A DNA stretch of 64,000 nt from Ciona intestinalis (lineage: Eukaryota > Chordata > Ascidiacea > Phlebobranchia > Cionidae). Positions within the stretch are counted from its first letter, which is position 1, and the number at the start of each line of letters is the position of its first letter. Location of the stretch: positions 6,615,792-6,679,791 of the forward strand of contig NC_020168.2 in assembly GCF_000224145.3 (NCBI RefSeq), given 5' to 3'. The translations under genes were made by a program, and so were the position numbers. Below the pieces are notes generated by a model, which saw nothing but the letters and a program-made list of their open reading frames with translations, was not told where the DNA came from and did not search any database. This document shows, piece by piece, positions 34,173 through 50,162 of this stretch.

Positions 34173-35466
34173 TGTTTATACATAAAAACTCCTGTGAGTG
34201 CTTAAAGAGTGAGTTGGATCTTTTTTCGGCTCCCATGACACAAACTTCGGTAGAGGATGGTATGTGGGTTGCGAACGGTCCTCAAAACGGTCTATCGGAT
34301 TCTGGGACGCTTGAATTTTTAATCAGTGGAACAAAAGAGCATTACATTGACTTAGCCAACTCGTACATGCATATTCAAGTAAAGATAGTGAACGCGGATG
34401 GTACGAATCTGGCAGAAGACGCGGAAATCGCCCCCGTGAATAACTTTTTTCACTCACTCTGGTCGCAAATTATGCTCAGTCTCAATAACAGGGAGGTGAC
34501 CTCTAGTGGGTCGATGTATCCGTACCGAAGTTATATAGAATCCCTTTTAACGTTTGGTTCGGCAGCCAAGAGTACTTATTTAACCGGAGCTTTGTTCTAT
34601 AAGGATACACCTGGACATATGGATTCGATCGCCGCAGCGAATGTAGGTGCTACTACCAGAAGAGCTTTCGCTGCTGAAAGCAAAGTAATTGATATGCAGT
34701 CGAAGTTACATCTGGATATGATGTTTCAGCAACGTTACCTTATCAATAACGTAGACGTCAAATTGAAATTGACGCGCTCACGAGACGCTTTCGTCACTAT
34801 TGGGGTCGCCGGGTTTAAAATAAAAATTTTAGCTGCTGTACTACACGTCAGGAAGGTAAAAATTAGTCCAAGTGTTCAGTTGGAACACATCACAGCTCTT
34901 TTTAAAGGTTTATGTCTATATCAAATTCTGCGAGCCGAATTAAAAACGTTAACTATCCCGAGGTTTAATCAATCAATTTCACATGATAATTTATTCCTCG
35001 GACAATTACCTCGAAGAGTGATTTTGGGCTTTGTTGATAATGACGCTTTCAACGGACGTATTGACAAGAACCCCTTTCACTTTAAAACTTATGGATTATC
35101 CTCCCTTTCCCTGCATTCTAACGGAAAGCAAGTTCCGGCTAAAGAGCTGACACCAAACTACGGAGTTGGGACCTATATTAGAAGTTATATGTCTCTTTTA
35201 CAGGATTAAATACTTTTTATACAAACGCGTCAAACGGTATTTCAACAGAGGAATATTCACGAGGTTTTACCTTGTACGCTTTCGATTTGACCCCTGAACT
35301 CGCGTCCAGCGGTCACTTTGACTTGTTAAAGAACGGGGACTTAAGTTTAGAAGCAAAAATTTTGGAGGCTCTACCAACGTCAGTCAATGTGATAATCTAC
35401 GCCGAGTTCCAAAATCTTATTCAAATCGATCGACAGAAATCCGTACTGACCGATTTTAGTGCTTAA
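34172..35466 (+). pseudogene. Polinton fossil: major capsid protein, copy 1
   Basis: Resembles the F54H12.2-like capsid proteins of Polintons, a double jelly-roll family: VEDGMWVANGPQNG, LEFLISGTKEHYIDL, SLNNREVTSSGSMYPYRSYI and LTPNYGVGTYIRSYMSL. Broken fossil. Confidence 0.85.
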
Positions 35467-35770
35467 ATTATAACAATAAAAAAAAAATTAAAATTTATAA
35501 ATCTCTATGTTTGAAACATTTGGGACCGACAGCTGGGATCGTGTCGTGTGCAGAACACACTATCAGCTGGGATCGCCTATCATGTAGTTCCCTTCCCACC
35601 ATTGTTTATTTGGAAATTTATAAAGTCCTATATAGTTGGAACAGCTGGGGCCGCATAATGTAATTATCTTCCTGTCATTGTTTGAAATCGTGAGAATCGG
35701 GAGAACTTAAGGTTACAAAATCGTTGTATATAGACTAGCGGTTACTTATAATACCATTCATTCATAAGCA

Positions 35771-36043
35771 TTGAAAAAACTAAGAATGTCGAACTTTGAG
35801 AACACTCAGCAAATTGGGTATATTTACACCAGTGGTTCAGAAGAAGAAGAAGAAGAGGGACCGAATGTAATGGAGGACATAGGTGGACCAGGTCGCAGTA
35901 GCCTAGTGGTTGTCGTTGGTAGAAGGTTGAATTTTCAGGAAAATACTGTTACGTGCCCTAACGGCCAATCGCGGGGCCTGCGTGTCGTAGTCTGCTCTAA
36001 ACTACACAACTATATAAAATCGTATGTCGTTTTTCAAATATAA
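35771..36043 (+). pseudogene. Polinton fossil: start of acidic protein, copy 1
   Basis: Matches the first ~55 residues of the protein at 37837-38460 (MSNFENTQQIGYIY, then an acidic SEEEEEEGPN stretch). Beyond ~35950 the sequence is unrelated to the second copy. Confidence 0.6.
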
Positions 36044-36664
36044 AAGTGGCCATGACCGATAAACAAGTTAGCGTACACAGGTACAATGTAACTACTAAGA
36101 ACAACCGTATTTTGTAAAACGACCTAAATGCCACTTCGCACAATCTCTAATACAATTACACAACCTTTCGATAACACGATACAACGAGAACTAACCCAAC
36201 AAGCGAATAGAAACGAGAAATGGAAAACGCGCAAATCACTTCAATCAGCCCAACGGCACAGAAACGCCGAGACTTAAAACGTGTGAAAAATCAAAGAAAC
36301 CAAGCGTGACAACAGTGAACAAAAGTGAAACAGTGATAAGGAAAACCAATAAAAATAGACAATGAAATCGACAAATTAAACATCGCACACAACAAAGACT
36401 GAAATAATGCAAACCTAAAGCCTTTCTCGCTGTAACTCGTGCAGTGTCAAATCATTCTGTGAAACATCATTTCGTGTGTGTGTCGTTTCTTCTGGTTCCT
36501 TTCTCGTCGACTCCCCGCTCGCCTCGTCCTCGGTGTTCGTACTTTCATCTGCTTCTTTGCTCGCAGGGGGAGCACTCTGCGTTCTCGTTAGTGGTTGTAT
36601 TATCGTTGTCGCGTCGTGGTGTTGCTGTTAAGTCGGGAGTATAAACAAACCCGCATACGGGTTG
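35956..36664. other. Unplaced segment ending at a gap
   Basis: Sequence not shared with the second capsid copy: a T-poor stretch (36121-36420) followed by a CT-rich one (36421-36640). Reaches the gap at CATACGGGTTG. It may be another element's end or a join between haplotypes. Confidence 0.4.
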
Positions 36665-36714
36665 NNNNNNNNNNNNNNNNNNNNNNNNNNNNNNNNNNNN
36701 NNNNNNNNNNNNNN
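36665..36714. other. Assembly gap (50 N)
   Basis: A run of N exactly where the repeated capsid segment restarts; a single further N is at 36760. Confidence 0.98.
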
Positions 36715-37523
36715 GAAGAGCTTCGCTGCTGAAAGTAAAGTAATTGATATGCAGTCGAANGTTACATCTGGATATGATGTTTCAGCAACGTTACCTTATC
36801 AATAACGTAGACGTCAAATTGAAATTGACGCGTTCACGAGACGCTTTCGCCACTATTGGGGTCGCCGGGTTTAAAATAAAAATTTTAGCTGCTGTACTAC
36901 ACGTCAGAAAGGTAAAAATTAGTCCAAGTGTTCAGTTGGGACACATCACAGCTCTTTCTAAAGGTTTATGTCTATATCCAATTCTGCGAGCCGAATTGAA
37001 AACGTTAACAATCCCGAGGTTTAATCAATCAATTTCGCATGATAATTTATTCCTCGGACAATTACCTCGAAGAGTGATTTTAGGCTTTGTTGATAATGAC
37101 GCTTTTAACGGACGCATTGACAAGAACCCCTTTCACTTTAAAACTTATGGGTTATCCTCCCTCTCCCTGCATTCTAACGGAAAGCAAGTTCCAGCTAAAG
37201 AACTGACACCAAACTACGGAGTTGGGACCTATATTAGAAGTTATATGTCTCTTTTTACAGGATTAAATACTTTTTATACAAACGCGTCAAATGGTATTTC
37301 AAGAGAGGAATATCCACGAGGTTTTACCTTGTACGCTTTCGATTTGACCCCTGACCTCGCGTCCAGCGGTCACTTTGACTTGTTAAAGAATGGGGACTTA
37401 AGTTTAGAAGCAAAATTTTCGGAGGCTCTACCAACGTCAGTCAATGTGATAATCTACGCCGAGTTCCAAAATCTTATTCAAATTGATCGGCAGAGATCCG
37501 TACTGACCGATTTTAGCGCTTAA
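36715..37523 (+). pseudogene. Polinton fossil: major capsid protein, copy 2 (3' part)
   Basis: Nearly identical to the 3' two-thirds of copy 1 and followed by the same intergenic sequence. Either a real local duplication or the other haplotype placed in series. Confidence 0.85.
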
Positions 37524-37836
37524 ATTATAACAATTAAAAAAAATATATATCATTTATAAATCTCTATGTTTGAGACATTTGGGAACGTGTCGTGTGCAGA
37601 ACACACGATCAGCTGGGATCGCCTATCATGGTTCGCTTCCCACCATTGTTTATTTTAAAATTTGTAAAGTTCTATATAGCTGGAACAGTTGGAACAGTTG
37701 GATCGCATAATGCAATTGTCTTCCTGTCATTGTTTGAAATCGTGAGAATCGCGAGAATTGAAGACTACAAAATCGTTGTATATAGCCTAGCGGTTACTTA
37801 TAATATCATTCATTCATAAGCATTGAAAAATTAAGA

Positions 37837-38460
37837 ATGTCGAACTTTGAGAACACTCAGCAAATTGGGTATATTTACATCAGCGGTTCAGAAGAAGAAG
37901 AAGAGGGGCCAAATGTAATGGAGGACATAGGCGGACCAGGTCGCAGTAACCTAGCGGTTGTTGTTGGGAGAAAGTTGAATTTTCAGGAAAATACGGTGGC
38001 CACTTCTAAACTACATCGAGTTGAAATGGTTAATCTTAAGCTATTACCGAGCCCCCGGTTAAGGAGATTTCGAATGAAGTGTCGAAGCTCAAAAGGTCGG
38101 TATTCTGTGGCTCAATTAACCGCTCAGGCAGAAATATTATTCGAAGGTATCCCCTACTTGCTGTTTACTTCAGAAGAGTTACAGCACGTGAAAATTCTGT
38201 ACTGGTCACTGGATGTCTCTGACGAGAAGTGTTTATTAAACCGATACATCACACGTGTAAAGGATCTTTGCAGGTCTATGGGGATTAACATGAAGATTTC
38301 CACAAATGATGTGTCCGACCCGCGCGGTTTCCTCATTAAACTTAGCGCTAAATATCATTTGAAAGTCTGTAATGGTGAAGCGATGAAAGAAGAGACATCT
38401 GAAGTGATCGCAACACAGCAGGAGTTGTTAAGCTTCTGGGAAATTATTGGTATCGACTAA
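37837..38460 (+). pseudogene. Polinton fossil: acidic protein downstream of capsid
   Basis: A 207-residue frame with an acidic N-terminal stretch (GSEEEEEGPN), a basic segment (SPRLRRFRMKCRSSKGRYS) and a LLSFWEIIGID end. I do not recognise it. Its position after the capsid gene makes it an element gene. The frame itself looks whole, inside an otherwise broken element. Confidence 0.55.
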
Positions 38461-40280
38461 TTACAGAAGAATAATAATAAAAGGAGAGCGTCGCTGTACG
38501 GAAAAGAAAATGTGTTAACTATTGTGTAATTGTATGGTAATGTGTTATTTGTTTCGTAAGGAATAAAATGCTGCTACAAAATTGTCGTTGGTTTAGACAG
38601 ACGCGCGTAGTCAATTACTTCCTATACATTATAGCGCGGTGGATTCGATAAATTCGGAATGGCGGCCAATATGCGGAATAGGCACTGATTGTGAAAATGC
38701 GTTAATTGTTTCGTAAGGAATAAAATAATACATTTAATTGTCAATAGGCAGACGCACAGTCAATTACTTCCTATAGATTTATTTTCCCAAGAGAATAAAA
38801 ACAATACTATAACAAAACAATAAATACCGCCGGAAATATTACTTCCTGTGCAGGTGTCTGTACTTCCGACTTCCGTACGTCAAATGCACATATAATACTA
38901 CTCACAAGTATCCACCCTGTTCATATCGGAGTAAAATATTCTACTTTTTCGTTCGAAAGTAAAACGAACGTAGACAAACAAAGTGAAGGTAAACTGGTGG
39001 AGGTTTTGTTAATATTTGCACAAGATAAAAACCCATAGTGACGTAACACATACGATTCTCCGTCATAGTTCCCGTCGTCACTACGAAACAGATTGCGCGA
39101 AACAGTTTGAGCGCAGATGGTGAACTGTAACGTTCTCGTAAAATCTTGATTAGCTTTGCGCGTAATCAGTTTCGTTTTAAAACGTCGTATCCCGCAATGC
39201 CCGGTCTTTTCTCTCTGCTACTCTAATTAGAACGAAATGCTTTCTTGAATAAATAATTCAAGCGTCCCCCGTTCATACAGGCTACCTGCTCCATTTGTTC
39301 GGAAAGCGCGCGTTCTTTTGTTCAGCGCAATCGTCGCGGAAAGACCGAAATCAACTGTATTGAGCTTTATGGTCATTGAGTATACGGCGACTTATGAATA
39401 TTTCATGTCAAACCGATTCTTTCTGGTCGATAATATATTCCTTTGTTTCACACACGGCATCGTAAAAATCGCTTCCAGAAAAACGTTTTCATTGTTATAC
39501 GTCACAATGCAAGAATGAGATCATTTAGACTGAGGGTTGATTAAAACACAGTGGTGGTATGCGGGTTATATATAGCTTGGTAATTGCACCCAAACAAAGA
39601 GATCAACGTTATACTTGGTTTGGTTTATAGGACCGCTACCCTGGGGAGGTTTTTAACGGCTTCTTCGACATAGAGATCAAATATTTATGATGTCACAGCA
39701 ATGTACACGCTAGGCGGCAGCAGAGTAACTGAATTATTCATACCGGCGGTGCCCTCGTTTTCGAATATGAAGAATAAGAACATATAGACTAAATGGGTGT
39801 GTGTGCGCATTGTATTGGATTGCCTATATGTGCCATGGAGAAGTACCGATAACCACACGATCGAAGGCATTAGGTCTTTGAATTAATAGGTAGTTCAATC
39901 ATATACGTAAAGTGATTGTAGTAGGAATGTGAAATATAGGGGAGGTTAATGGACTCAATCTGTTTTTGATGAATTAAAACTTGTCAGATTAATAATACTG
40001 TTTCTATCGGCTTGGGTTTAATCTATTTAGATTAGAACGCATGACTGATTAACTTGTTATTTTTTTATTCAGGCGAATTGTGAAACATGACACAGATTCG
40101 AAACAGAATACACAATTGCCAACATAAATACAACAGCACGAATTGAATAACTTAAAAGTTTAAATACAATCGAGAACACGAAATTTACAAATCAGCACTG
40201 CGACCGAAGTTAATAATAAATATTACAATGCATTGCTGGTCTCAATATTAAACACATTCGCTCCATGCCTTCTGGTTTCA
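38461..40280. other. Spacer between Polinton fossil and calmodulin cluster
   Basis: Contains a pair of similar ~80 bp stretches (from 38549 and from 38705), each with GTTTCGTAAGGAATAAAAT and CAATTACTTCCTATA; these may belong to the element's right side. The rest (39.0-40.2 kb) shows no supportable gene. Confidence 0.5.
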
Positions 40281-41859
<1,579 letters not shown>

Positions 41860-43599
41860 TTTCTGCTTTAAAAATTTGGACGGTTTATTTTAAAATACTA
41901 AAATTGTTATGATTTAAGCGAATCTGAAAATCGAAGAAAATGATAAATGTCACAGCCACAAAATCAATAGACGCCTGGTTTTGACATTTTTATTATTTAA
42001 CGATAAATTTAGCACATTGACTTGCCCTACAAGCCCTAACGCTGCAATATGCAGCACAGGGCTTGTTCGCCAACGAAAATCGCTTCGGAGACGCGCCGAA
42101 ATCTCCTATAAGTTTGGTGAGAACTTTAAACCGTATAAGGCTTATATGCTCCTTAAAGCTACTTTGTGCTTTCACTAACTCTCTTATAAACTCTGCCAGC
42201 CAGGTTATTATATAGCCAAGTACTTTCTCTTTTTGGTTTATCTTTTATACTGGCTCATTAGAAAGATCGATAATACGCAGCAAAAGAAGGCTGGCGGTAT
42301 TACGCAGACACCTGTCTTATTCACCACCTTGTAAAGATAATTAGAAAGATTTCGTTCTGTTGAACAGATGTTTCCAATTTTATGTATTTTGCCTCATTGC
42401 CACGGATAATAGAACGAAAGGCTTGCACAGGCTTAGATGAATTATTTCTTAAGCTGACCACAGCCCCTCACTGTAGAAACTTTGTCCGAATCGGTTTAAC
42501 TAGCCACTAGCGCATGAGGTACCATTTCGCTGATTGCAGTTCCAGTCATTTGGGTTTATTTGTTGCCCAGATATCATCCAATTTAATGGTAATTGAAATT
42601 TGTTGAACGTATTGTCTCTGAAGAAATCTAGAAGTTTCGTTTCTGTTTTTAATTGACATGCTATTTTACCTATACTAAACGAGGATTTACGACACAAAAT
42701 GACTTTATTTTTGTTATATTTATTCACACAAGTCGTGCTGTTTTAGTGCAAGCCAATAAAATTGTACATCAAACGTTTATCTAACGGGGAAGGGAAACTG
42801 CAGTAGCCAGTAGGCTATACTGTACAGTGTACTACAGTAACGTTGCAAGGGTATCATTGTGTAAATAAGACTAACATATATGATTGGACGACTGATAAGT
42901 TACAACTTGGGGTTACCTGGTTATAGTATATGTCAAAATGTATCCACTAATACAGGTAGCAGGTGCGGAAATACTCAATCAAGACTGCCTCCTTACTCAA
43001 ATATGTATATAGTCCTATTCGCTTCTCTTGACGGTTTTATAACTATTAACCAATGAACTTCTAACGGTACACACGGAAAATGTAGCTTTCAGTCAACGGA
43101 AAATGTAGCTTTCAGTCAATATTTGCAAACCTAGGTACATAACTACGGTCTACTCTACGCAATCGCCAGTTCCTATAGAGCTATACGCTTAAAGATTTTT
43201 TAGTTTGAAATTCTATTATTGACCTAAAAATGGACTACCTACTCAGATGGCAATACGCATACCTATTCGATTTATCGTATTAATAAAAGGAGACATTTTT
43301 TGTATGTAATACCAACAAGTTTGTATTTGGGAAATTATTTAAGGGTTAAAATGCACCAACATTGAATTAATAAAACTTTGTAAAAAGAGTGTAACAACTG
43401 GATGATATATTCGGGTTGTTGTACAAATGGATATATATTTAACACGAATTGCGCAGATTCGTCATGGACAATGCTGTAGCAGAGATATTTAAAGTATTTG
43501 TAAATTAATCAGCCTATGGAATGATTGATAATTGTTTAAATTGTTTTTCTTGTAACACGTGAGACTTAGAATGCAGCAAAGAACTTGGATACACCCCAT
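41860..43599. other. Spacer between calmodulin 1 and calmodulin 2
   Basis: Upstream region of calmodulin 1. It includes a CCAAT motif (minus strand) at 42881-42894, TGATTGGACGACTG on the plus strand, similar to the shared motif of the other two calmodulins. No gene seen. Confidence 0.5.
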
Positions 43600-44892
<1,293 letters not shown>

Positions 44893-46432
44893 AATTTATA
44901 CTTTTCAGGTAGTTTACAAAGAAAATACAGTACAGCAGATGCACTACTTATAAATTCTGTTAAAATAAATATAATTTAAACGTTGTTGACCTGAATCCGA
45001 AATTTACATTTAACCAGCAAAAAGTAACGTTTAGGGAAACATACTAATCAGTACGTCAAGTACATGTAGCACAATCTAATACTGTCTAGTCGTAATCTTT
45101 CAGTTTCGAGAAACCATTCATGGTTGCACAGATCCTATTTTAGTTTCTCCAATAACTTAATTGAGGGTCTCAGCATACTCTTAACATTTCACCCTACAAG
45201 TTTAACTTGAGAAACCGCAAGAATTTCCGCCGTGTATACAATGGCGACGTTGAACGCGATTGACTGCTAAAATGATGATTACTCAAGAGCGGGGAGCGGC
45301 TTCTCGCGAAAAAAGCGTAAGGAAACAATGCCCGATGCCGGCGATGACGAGAAGTAGAGAAAAACGTTGACAAACCTCCGCTTCTCGGTTGTCGACGCTG
45401 ATTGGACGACGGCTACCTGCATTGCGGAAAGACCATTGTCGCGTCATAATTTAAAAGTTCCCAGGCCAATTGAAGAAAATCAATGAGCTCGGCCATGACC
45501 GTCGTTCCAATCCATTTATTGGGGACCCAGTTTGCTTATTTTGTCGATTTGGAAGCACTAAGTTCGGTAAATAATTGTTTCTCATATATTGATGCAATAT
45601 TTTAATGCATTAGGTGATTACTTATTACTATTAGGGCTCCGAGGTAAGATCTATTGCCCTAAATCTTCGTTATAAATGTTGTACCAGAAGCCTACAAGTG
45701 ATCGGTATGACCTATAACCCGACTACCATGCGTTAATTACTGACCGCGAAATCCCATTACCCATGAAGAAATTTTAAAACGATTTAATGACATAGGATTT
45801 ACGTATACAGTATAATCGATTAGGTAAATATGGTTTTTATAGGTAGTTGCTATGACTGAGTGCGAACCTTACAAAATCAATCTAAAGAAAGGTTAATACG
45901 GGTTTAAGGCTAGAGGCTACTGACTAAATGTGCGATAATAGCTATGCCAGCGAATAAAATTTATTTGGCCTTTTTGCTGTTTAAAAGAAACAATAAATGT
46001 ACTAATTTTGCAAAACAAGTCCAAAAAACTAGCTACCTGGAAAACACACTGGTCCATACATTGCTCTTGGTTATCGTCTAGCGGTTACATAAAACTTGAT
46101 CTAGTGGAAATATAAACCTTCGTGCGCTAAAATTTCTTTTAATCTGGTTCATTTGAAATCAAGAAAACTCAAGCAAATGTACATTTTTATATTTATTAAA
46201 TTTATGTGTGCAGTGTAGATCTATTTAAAGGCTAAATCAGCCATACATGTGTGTATAAAATGCACTATTTCTTAAATATTTTTGCAATAATATTGGACAA
46301 CTAGGAGTACAGAGGCACGTGAAACTTGGTAATTTGCATAAGTTTCAAATATAAGGTTGCAGTATCAAAATAAAGCTTCTGGGTATCGGGAATGCATTTT
46401 TGGACGTGTAGCTGGAATGTAAACTGCTCAAA
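44893..46432. other. Spacer between calmodulin 2 and calmodulin 3
   Basis: Upstream region of calmodulin 2, including the shared CCAAT motif at 45398-45427. No gene or MITE recognised. Confidence 0.5.
45398..45427 (-). promoter_or_regulatory. Shared CCAAT-containing motif upstream of calmodulin 2
   Basis: A 30 bp block, ~506 bp upstream of the ATG, with 25 of 30 positions equal to 48261-48290. In the direction of the gene it ends with a CCAATCAG-type CCAAT box and carries a GCAGGTA core shared by both. Confidence 0.6.
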
Positions 46433-47881
<1,449 letters not shown>

Positions 47882-48260
47882 TCTGCGCAATAAGTATTTT
47901 TTGTTCTAACAATCTATATAACCTGTAAAGCAAATTATTTTGTAAGAATAAAAAACGATAACCGCTCGTAATATCAAGTCAGTCTGTTCCACCCGACCGC
48001 CCGCATAGGCGTTACTTAGTATGATAACTTCGCCCTTTTAATTTAAACCGTAAAAGAAACGTCTTCTTTTCATTGGGCCGCGATTTATTCGTATTGTTTA
48101 CCAAATGTTACGCCACAGACTCACATAGGAAAGGTTGGGCCGTTCCAAATGGAGAAATGTATTTGTCGTCAAACGACGCGTTAGCTAAGCACAATAAGCG
48201 CACTCGTTTTGAATTATCGACGTCATATTAAAGAGAATAACGGAGCGCGTATCCCGCGTT

Positions 48261-48290
48261 CTGATTGGCTGACCGATACCTGCAATGCGG
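48261..48290 (-). promoter_or_regulatory. Shared CCAAT-containing motif upstream of calmodulin 3
   Basis: Mate of 45398-45427, ~380 bp upstream of the ATG. CTGATTGG, TACCTGCA and TGCGG on the plus strand are identical in both; in the gene's direction it contains GCCAATCAG. Confidence 0.6.
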
Positions 48291-49133
48291 TGGAGTGAGA
48301 ACGCCGGATGAGCAAATAGGGAAATAGCCTCAGCAACTAATTGGAGCCGAAATTAAATATTATTTATTAACCTGAATAATACCACTTATTCGTTTTATGA
48401 AATCATTTTTTAGTATTTTTTTAAAAATAGAGCATAAAAATAGAGTTTCTAGTCGTTCATTGCGCCTTCATCGACATTATATTGTTACCACTAACAACCA
48501 TCTTACACCACAACTGACCAAATTAAGTAACGCTGTTAAACTGGACCTAACAACGGCATGTCTACGTTCAAGTTGTGAGGAGCACCTAACCTACGTTGAA
48601 GCAACGCAAATGTGGTTGCCAGGGCGAACCGGCTTACAATAGCACGACCTTATTCAGGGTCTAGCAACCACACGATACGCCTCGCGTAATACTAATAGGC
48701 TCTAATGCTCACACTGAGCCACTGCACCAAGTAACGCCATACTCCGGAAATGAGTGACTATATATGCGTCAAACCAACGCTCTGGTCGCACGAACTCGGC
48801 ACCAAATGTTGAAAAGCCGACACTGCTTCGACTTCCTGCTTTTTCTGTTGTTTCGTTAGTTTGTGACGTCACAATAACGAAGTGTATTCTCTAAGAATTA
48901 AAAGGATCACGCGACCGACTTCTAGTATTCGACAGGATGTTTTTATCACGCCACTGTCCGATAGCAATCAGCTTTTGCCAAAAACAACTAGATAAGAAAC
49001 TACGTGGCTGACGAATACCTGTTCGGTTGGTGACGTATAATTTACCATTTTCCTCAGTCTATCATATGAAAGTGAACTCTCGTACGCCCTCTGACGGTTA
49101 TCGTTAGTAGTAGTTTTACTTATTCAAGAATGA

Positions 49134-49245
49134 ATGATTGTAACTTGTTTATACTCGTGTGGCGGGGAAATAACTGTCGTTTTAACTGAGGTGTTCTGTT
49201 TCACACACCTCGTGCTGTTTATCGGTTACCACGCATGTAACAGGA
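49134..49245 (+). repeat. Dispersed ~100 bp repeat, one unit
   Basis: TACTCGTGTGGCGGGG start, TGTCGTTTTAAC core, TGTTTCACACACCTCGTGCT and GGTTACCACGCATGTAAC blocks. Confidence 0.75.
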
Positions 49246-50162
49246 CACGCACGCTTACAATAGCATCTAGCCTTGTACCCAGCACTCTAAGGTTACGAAA
49301 CAAGCCCCAAATGACACACATAACGCATTTATTTACGTCACATACGCGACACAATTCATATTCTTGCGTCACTAGGTTGTTGTCATTATGCTATAACATT
49401 AGAAACAAGATATCACGAATATGGTTCCGGGCCAGTCATGTGTTCTAGTTGTAGGTTTACGTAACAATTGTTGCAAATTAGACGATTATTACATCAGGTT
49501 TAGGATTAATTATCACTGCCACAGTGTTAAGCAGTTAACCCATCAATACCAGTTCCTGTGCGCGTGCATTTTCTGTTTTTAAAGACCAGAATCAAAAATA
49601 TTAAGCTTATTTATCAATTATAGAGAATTGGCATCAGAAAATTTTTAAACAATTGTAAGGTATAGAATCCTCCGCAACATTTACATTCTAGGCTAGCGGT
49701 TAAAGGATAGAGGGTTAGCGGTTAGCAAATGGCGTATAGGGGAGGATTTTTCACCAGTACAAATTTCAAAGTCGCAGCAATTCTTTGCCCAAATGCTGTA
49801 GCAACAAAATATGTCGAAAAATTTGTTGTTAGCTATACACTATCATACTTAGTGCAATTAAACACCATCTAATTCCTTTTGCAATATTAGGAAGGGCCAA
49901 AGGCCCAAAGTTATTAAAAAAGTCGTATTATTCTATTTTGCTTTTGGTATTTCCCTCTACAGCTATAAATTTATTAGTGCTGCGTTGTTTTTATGCCCAA
50001 ACGTATTGGTTGTGCAATGTTTAGGGTTTCTGTCTGTTACCTGCCTGTAGGTTCAAAATGATTGTTTTAAACAGTAATTTCCTTGTTTCCAGTAATTTCC
50101 TTGATCACTTTCTGCAATAACTAGCTAATTAATTATTGTAATCGCCGCAATTGCTTCTAATA

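Larger units (their letters stand above)
31108..38460 (+). mobile_element. Polinton/Maverick fossil (partial, broken)
   Basis: A remnant of a self-synthesising Polinton/Maverick (adintovirus-like) DNA element, all genes on the plus strand. Order: protein of unknown function, integrase with chromodomain, small membrane protein, penton/minor-capsid-like region, basic core protein, major capsid protein, acidic protein. The capsid-to-acidic-protein segment occurs twice around a 50 bp gap. The type-B DNA polymerase, packaging ATPase and protease expected in a whole 15-20 kb element are not seen, nor are terminal inverted repeats. Broken: roughly five or more disabling changes plus the missing half. 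Most frames are still largely open, so the insertion looks recent in evolutionary terms. Confidence 0.9.
47882..50162. other. Spacer between calmodulin 3 and the diverged calmodulin-like gene
   Basis: Head-to-head spacer of 2.3 kb that should hold both promoters. It includes the CCAAT motif at 48261-48290, a partial match at 49006-49026 (GGCTGACGAATACCTG) and a ~100 bp dispersed repeat at 49134-49245. The open frame at 48397-48642 has no recognisable content. Confidence 0.55.

Noticed and set aside
48397-48642. 81 aa frame between calmodulin 3 and the diverged gene
   Set aside because: Basic and hydrophobic but no recognisable domain, start context or splice sites; it lies in presumed promoter sequence.
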